From assembly GCA_026874595.1 (NCBI GenBank), contig CM049311.1:74030953-74094952 (forward strand): a stretch of 64,000 nt of DNA, given 5' to 3'. Of the stretch, positions 45,595 through 64,000 are shown one piece after another; within the stretch, counting starts at the first letter, position 1, and the number at the start of each line of letters is the position of its first letter. A program made the position numbers and the translations under genes. Source of the DNA: Sipunculus nudus (Eukaryota > Annelida > Sipuncula > Golfingiida > Sipunculidae). Below the pieces are notes generated by a model that saw only the letters and a list, made by a program, of their open reading frames with translations, did not search any database and was not told where the DNA came from.

Positions 45595-46984
45595 GGTTAT
45601 ATCATAAGATATGAGCACTGGTTAAATGATTTGCCAGTTTGACACATTAGGAACTTGCGCGTGAATTTTAGACTTTAAATGAGTTTCATGCATTAATGAA
45701 AAGATATGTATCTAACCAAGAAAAAATGAAAATTGTTATTATAAATGTCTTAACCCTTGAAAGGGTCCATCTGTGTCTGATTGTCATAAGTGTAAATAGT
45801 ACAAGAACTTTTGCAGATAATAAGATTTCATCGTTTTTGTAATTGAACTTAGTCCACTGGATTGCCAGTTCCCTAACCTCTGATAAACGTAACTGATATA
45901 TATGCAACTTGTAAGGCAGCAATTTCCCAAAGCTTTGTAAGTCAGGCAGGAGTACCACAGATACAATATTTGTTTGCATTTGCAACCTGGGCAACATGCA
46001 ATATGGGCACCAGCAATACCTGAAAGTTTTGGGATGCTGGTGTTCATTGCATCTATGTTCTGTTCTAGTTACATGTAAACTCATTAAAAATTTCATCCTT
46101 TATAATGCAGCCAGTGAGAGTTCCCTTTGAATATCCATTCTTCATAATTCCAATGATGGACTTTGCTGTCAGGATGCAGGTATTTTAATCCTAGGGAAGC
46201 TTATGGCTAGAAAAGATATAAAAAAAAAATCAGCAAGTTGAATTGTAATACAAGCGGTTGAATGAAAGTGCTTTTAAATTGGATATATGTATTCTCAAGT
46301 AATCTGTTTTGTCATTACCACGTGTATATATGTACAAAAAAAAAAATCTATCTGCAACAGTGTTGTCATGTTGGTTTCAGTAAAGGGTATATGAGAAAGT
46401 ATAATTTTGAGTTTTTGTGCTTTATTAAAAGAAGAAAAGTTTTAGAAATCCAATCAGTCTGCTTTAATCAAATGCACCCTTTAATGCTGTTAACTGTCAT
46501 TTGAGCTACAGCAATTACCTTTTCTCCATCTTAGTCCAGTGGGCATCTGGCAGTCAGTCCGTCTTGATTTCCAAAATTAAAGAGCACAAATAAAAACTAT
46601 CATAGCCACGGATCTGAAAAATATGCATACTGTATGGAAATACCAGAAACTCTGACACTGTGACCTTGTATCTCAAAAATAATCAGCAAATACCGCCGTT
46701 TTCCACTGAAAAACCTGTTTCAGCACATCAAAACTGCTTCATGTCGGTGGTTACCTTGTGATTTGCAGTTATCCATCGTAGCTCTGTTTAAGTTTGAGCT
46801 TACAACTTCATATAAGATTTCCTTCAGAACTATATCCTTATCCTATATCCTGAGGTATATCATCATAATACAAAGTTTATTAAAGACAGATAAACATATT
46901 CCCAAGAAATTCGAGAACCATTTGTGATATTTCATGACAGTTAATCATTTTGGCTAAACATTCCAAATGTATAGAGAAGCACCT
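45595..46984. other. Intergenic stretch, no gene recognised
   Basis: No gene that I can support; open frames up to 136 codons on the minus strand lack motifs. Confidence 0.5.
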
Positions 46985-47176
46985 CAGGGGCGGATCCAGG
47001 ATTTAGGAAAAGGGGGGGTCCAACCCAGGGGGACAAATGTGAACCCTAAAAAAAAGGTCCTCAGGTCTGAAAAAGGGGGGGTCCAGGCGGCAAAATTTTG
47101 TCTGAAGCCCTTAAAAAACGTTTCTGTAGAAAAAGGGGGGGTCCGGACCCCCCCCCCCCCCCCGGATCCGCTTCTG
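46985..47176. mobile_element. 192-bp short MITE with GCGGATCC ends
   Basis: Ends CAGGGGCGGATCCAGG and CAGAAGCGGATCCGGG (opposite strand), flanked by CACCT at 46980-46984 and 47177-47181. The interior repeats A4-6 G7 GTCC-type units three times. It is related in its ends to 1049-1857. Confidence 0.7.
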
Positions 47177-47181
47177 CACCT

Positions 47182-49538
47182 GTTTCAAGAGTTTGCATAG
47201 ATTGAAAAAAAAATATGTTTTTTTTTTAAGTTATAGCATTGTTTAATTTTTATCCAACTTTATGTGTTTGATAACCAACCACAATGTATAAAACTAGAAT
47301 TTCTTGCCAAATTATCTCCAGACAATCCCCCTCCCTCCATTTATGAATAGGCCCCCATCTTCAGCAGCATATATACTGACACTTGGCAAGCGACCATGCA
47401 TGGTTTCTCCCATCTATCTTGAGAATACTTATAAGGTGTTCTTATTCTTGGGTTATTTTTAATTGTATATTGGTTTCATAGCTGAGATTACTTTGAATTT
47501 TTTCTGATACGTTTTTGAAAATAAAAATGTTCAGGTCATGACCCAAATTTAAATTTACATCATCCAATAACCAGTATTTATGTATATATACGCATTATAT
47601 GGAAGAAATCTGTCCATAAGTTTTTTCTTTTACTTATAATGCTCACAGTAATGTCAAGTGGCAATGATTGGGGTATTAAACGGCACAAAAACAAGAAAAA
47701 GATAATAGGAGACGCCACAAATTTCTGGTACATGACAACACTATCCAAGATCGATCTTCGGTCAACTTGATTTTTGGTTCAATCCGGCATGCAAGATTTC
47801 TTGAGATATTTAAGAATTGATGTGATTTTCTTCCAAAATTGACCTATTCAAGGTCAAGGTCACTCCTAGTAAAGGTCATGCCCCCATTATAAACAGGCTT
47901 GGTCCTTTCGCGCATATCTATGTACATGTCAAAGATGGAAAAGAACCGTGAGATATTTTCCGAGTAATATCGCCTTATAGAAATCTCGGCGGCGGCGCAT
48001 AAACTATAGTATCCCGACTTTGTCCGGGGATACAATTACTGTTTAATTTTATTATACAATGTATAACTATCCCCTCGCATCGAAGATATTTTGTTTCTGG
48101 GTAAATAGAGTATTCTTAACATTTCGGTGTAACTGCTTATAAAAACATCCAGTCCAGTGATAAACATTAAACCTGCTGCGGATGTTCGACATATAGTGCT
48201 GATCTCTGGTGGAATTTTGTTGGACTGGCAGCGAGTTTTATTTGTATGATCTAGGACGTTAAACGGTTGACATACACATTGTTATCATTTAACACCGGTA
48301 ATGTCAATGCCCACGCCCCCAAAGAGAAAAATACTTTGTTGATAATACTTTATCGGTCAGGCACTTGGAGATTCTTCATGGGCTTGTGTGTCTGACATTT
48401 AATGATCATATTTAGGGTGATTTTAGATGTAAAAGGTACGTGAGCCGACTCCCTAAAATGCCTTGAACTCTGCTTTGTTTCACTTAATAATCTGAAGATA
48501 CAAAGAACAGGTTAATATGTTACGTTATGGTTAGGCTCATATTTGTAAATATGAATGGTAAAAGTGTTCTCCGCTTGACCCACCCAGTCACTACATATGG
48601 CAACAAAAACCTGTGTGAGAAATACTCCATTGAAGAGGCAAATTACATATCTAGGCCTAATTCGTGGTGCCCAGGCCGTGTTGCAAAGACTGGCCCAGTC
48701 TGTCTGCTTTGCTCTCACCACAGTGCAACAACTAATACCGGTACTTACGATTGGGACCGATGCTGAAATATCTTACATATTTTCTATATTTGCAGTATCG
48801 AAACAATGAAAAGCAATTTCTAATCAAGCTGAGGATCAACAACTAGTTTCCCGTTTGGCAAAGGTCTGCTTCCTTTCTTATTAATCTTCTCTTTTTAATA
48901 TGTTACTAAGTATAAATCATGTGCCTAATAGGACTTATATAAAAGATTTGTTGTCGGAATATGTTCAGTGATATATACCAAGATGTAAAACAGGCATTCA
49001 AGTATGGATGCTGCTGTGGCAGACCCGTTCGAGGGACAAATTCCTTACATTCTATATAGATATCGTTGAATGAGCGTGACTGTTTTTTTCTCACTCATGC
49101 TTCAATACCAGCCTGCCCCTTTGCTTTCACACTGAAAGGCCTTGTCTAATAAGTACCAAATTATTCGTAAACCATGGTCAATGGTCTGAGATCAGATTTA
49201 ACTTGCCTGGATATATTTCCAAGACCCGATCTTATTATATGCAGCTGCAACTTGATTATCTATACTTTAGTTTTCCGAATTACACAAATCAAAATCTCTC
49301 ATCGCGACGTCTAGCACAGCATCTATTTTGTCATATTATTTACATTTGTATATATGTAGTTTACATGCCTGGGTCTGTAAAACGAAACGTACTATTTTTT
49401 ACATTTTTTTGCATGGCAAGGAAAAAATGTACATCCTCATTGAGTAGTTTGTACGCCTACCAGCAGCTGTATAGCTGACCATTGGGCTACATTTTAGCGG
49501 AAGGATAACAGATAATGTGTCATAAGAAAAATCGAAGG
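47182..49538. other. Intergenic stretch between ATG5 and the amylase gene
   Basis: No gene recognised. A repeat-like segment near 47840-48040 ends with TATCCCGACTTTGTCCGGGG, a small hairpin. A related motif (ATCCGCAAAACTTTGTTTTG) ends the tRNA-derived repeat at 51935-52115. Confidence 0.5.
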
Positions 49539-49548
49539 TTTATTTATT
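49539..49548 (-). terminator. Polyadenylation signals of the amylase gene
   Basis: On the minus strand AATAAATAAA contains two overlapping AATAAA signals, 22 bases after the stop codon, implying a very short 3' UTR. Confidence 0.75.
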
Positions 49549-49569
49549 GTCCCTCTTTACACGTGCATC

Positions 49570-62097
<12,528 letters not shown>

Positions 62098-62137
62098 GGC
62101 AAGAAGCGAATGGCTGCCCAAAGCAAACGAGGAGTCG

Positions 62138-62146
62138 TTATATATA
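62138..62146 (-). promoter_or_regulatory. TATA box of the amylase gene
   Basis: TATATATAA on the minus strand, 40-50 bp upstream of the start codon. This implies a transcription start near 62110 and a 5' UTR of under 20 bases, common for highly expressed digestive-enzyme genes. Confidence 0.6.
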
Positions 62147-62149
62147 TGT

Positions 62150-63935
62150 GTGAAATCCACAAGGACGTTTGAGAGAACCGCCAGATGTTGTGGTCAAATT
62201 ATCAGACCGGTCAAGGACTTGTGTTATGTATAACGTCATATTTTGTCGTTAATATCTTTGGTTTGCCAATGTCACTTGAAATGCCCTCAAGGGAATTATT
62301 ACTTCATATCTAAATGGAAATGTGATATTTTGTTTCAGTCCATTTTTGTGTTTTGGACCGTCGCATGTTTCCTTTTTAGTGTTTATGTCCTAGCTACCAA
62401 AGCAAGTCGATAGCCACAATAAGTAAACTCTATCTTGACAGGTTATGGTCTTCAGCAGTGTGCAAGTTATAACTCGATGAATTTCTGTCTAGATAAGAAT
62501 TTTTGTATCGGCCAGTCAGCCCGGTGCCCTTCGCAAAAATGACAACATGATAACGAAACATCTGTTGCAAAACTCTCACCCTCACTAAGGCTTAAATGAT
62601 TAACACTGGTCGAGGGATACCGATAGCACGGGCTGCTCTTTTATATTCATATGGGCTTTCCGTGAGCACTACCCCCCCCCCCTTCCCGCCTCCCAAAAAA
62701 GAATAAGCATCGACTCTCTACATTTACACGTAGAACTTGTCGTTTAGCTAGCTTAATACAAACGAACATATATGTCAAGGTCGGATACAATCTAGGCTTT
62801 ATCTGCCCACAGTATGACCTTTTACGATAAATAAATACACGTGTTGTAGATGATTAGGTGCTCGGGCACTTAAGAAACACGAGCCTTTCTTAAGATGTAA
62901 CAAGTGAAGTACAATACTGTCTAAATTCCTGAAAAAAAATGTAAGGTTAAAAAAATGTTATAATATGAAGCTTTCTTTGAATTTAATTCTTGATATTTTT
63001 AGAAAACAAAATGTTTTTGTATAATATTTGGTCAAGATGGATATTTCGCACTGTTTGATTTAATTTCTGTCAGAGGTTGTAGTAATCAATAATAAATAAT
63101 AACAGTAATAAGTAGTTAAAGTAAAACATTCAGAATAATAATTAATAAGTAGTAATGGTATACAAGCAATTTGTGTAAACATATTTAAGACAATACATAA
63201 TTACTGTATTGCTTATATGAACTTTGCCATATTTTCTACGTACATAAATCGGATACACCTCTAATTTAATTATGCAAGGTCGATGAAAAATCTCGACAAA
63301 TTTGTTATTGTCTCTGGCAGAAACCGAAATGATTATTAATGGATTCGGCAAGACCCGATATCTATACCCAAGAAGCCATATAAGAAACACACTGGTACTA
63401 CATAAAATTTGAATTCCGATTGTTTTATAAATTCTAAACTTTAATTATATACATTGTATATCAACATTTAAAATATGATTTTATTTCTTTTTTAATTTCA
63501 CGTTATTGAGCCTAGTAGACCAACGCTGCTGTGGCGAAACCGGGGGGGGGGGGGGGGGGGGGGGGAGGGGCCGGGCCCCACAATGACACATTTTTGGGGG
63601 GGGGGGATGGATGATTGAAAAACATAAGTAGAATCAGTTTTTCTCAGTACGGTTAGTATATTCTCCTATACAGAACTCATATAGACTACCTCCTACCCAT
63701 ATCAAACCCCATAAGTGCATATGTATTATAATATTTTATATTATATAATAAGTTGATATATCCTTTTTTATTGTTTTCTTAGTAAGCATTGACCAATACA
63801 TGACAGCAAAAATGCACTTGAATGCAGTAGTATACATATAGTTTATACCCCCCCCCCTCCCGCACCCTTTAAATACTCCCGCATCCGTTCAATTACTGCC
63901 CCCCCCCCCTCTGCCATTTGGGTCAGGCTATGGTC

Positions 63936-64000
<65 letters not shown>
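62150..64000. other. Upstream flank of the amylase gene
   Basis: No gene recognised. Contains C or G runs at about 62671, 63542-63566 (a G run of about 25), 63595, 63848 and 63900, and a TA run at 63939-64000 continuing to the window edge. Regulatory sites beyond the TATA box cannot be assigned. Confidence 0.55.

Overview
The window is animal nuclear DNA, most likely from a bivalve mollusc. It is AT-rich, has long introns with GT/AG borders, and is crowded with non-autonomous DNA transposons, LINE remnants, tRNA-derived repeats and TA, G and C runs. The two complete genes are animal genes. The bivalve assignment is inference: it rests on the chloride-dependent alpha-amylase with a C-terminal extra module, a secreted beta-lactamase-like protein, and repeats with GTCC-rich, GCTCAGCTGAC-type ends.

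Layout. Positions 1-7000 are repeats, including a pogo/Tigger-type element with terminal inverted repeats (TIRs), a TA target duplication and a remnant transposase HTH. At 7247-7578 (minus) is the first exon of a secreted beta-lactamase-like protein; the rest is not visible. From 7600 to 21700 there is no gene I can support, but there is a stack of nested elements: two LINE carcasses, a Harbinger-type MITE inside one of them, and a hAT-type MITE inside another repeat whose empty copy is also in the window.

Positions 21781-44681 (plus) hold a complete ATG5 gene of seven coding exons (269 aa) with phases that join cleanly. Its introns carry a Mutator-like long-TIR element, a paired 540-bp MITE, a 1.7-kb segmental duplication and large arrays of 330-bp and 145-bp tandem repeats.

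Positions 49570-62097 (minus, tail to tail with ATG5) hold a ten-exon gene that I read as one secreted protein of 1262 aa: signal peptide, alpha-amylase catalytic unit 1, Pro/Gly/Thr linker, alpha-amylase catalytic unit 2, second linker, and a Cys/Trp-rich C-terminal module. Both catalytic units keep the full Asp/Glu/Asp triad and the chloride ligands. The exons of the two units have identical lengths (158/158 and 1175/1175 nt). The linker exon between the units looks like a fusion of the two exon types bordering the duplicated block. This bi-catalytic amylase is the most interesting object in the window.

The genes do not form one pathway: ATG5 is autophagy machinery, the amylase is a digestive secreted enzyme, and the beta-lactamase-like exon belongs to a gene running off the window. 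All exon structures were read by eye from splice sites and protein homology; no transcript data or searches were available.
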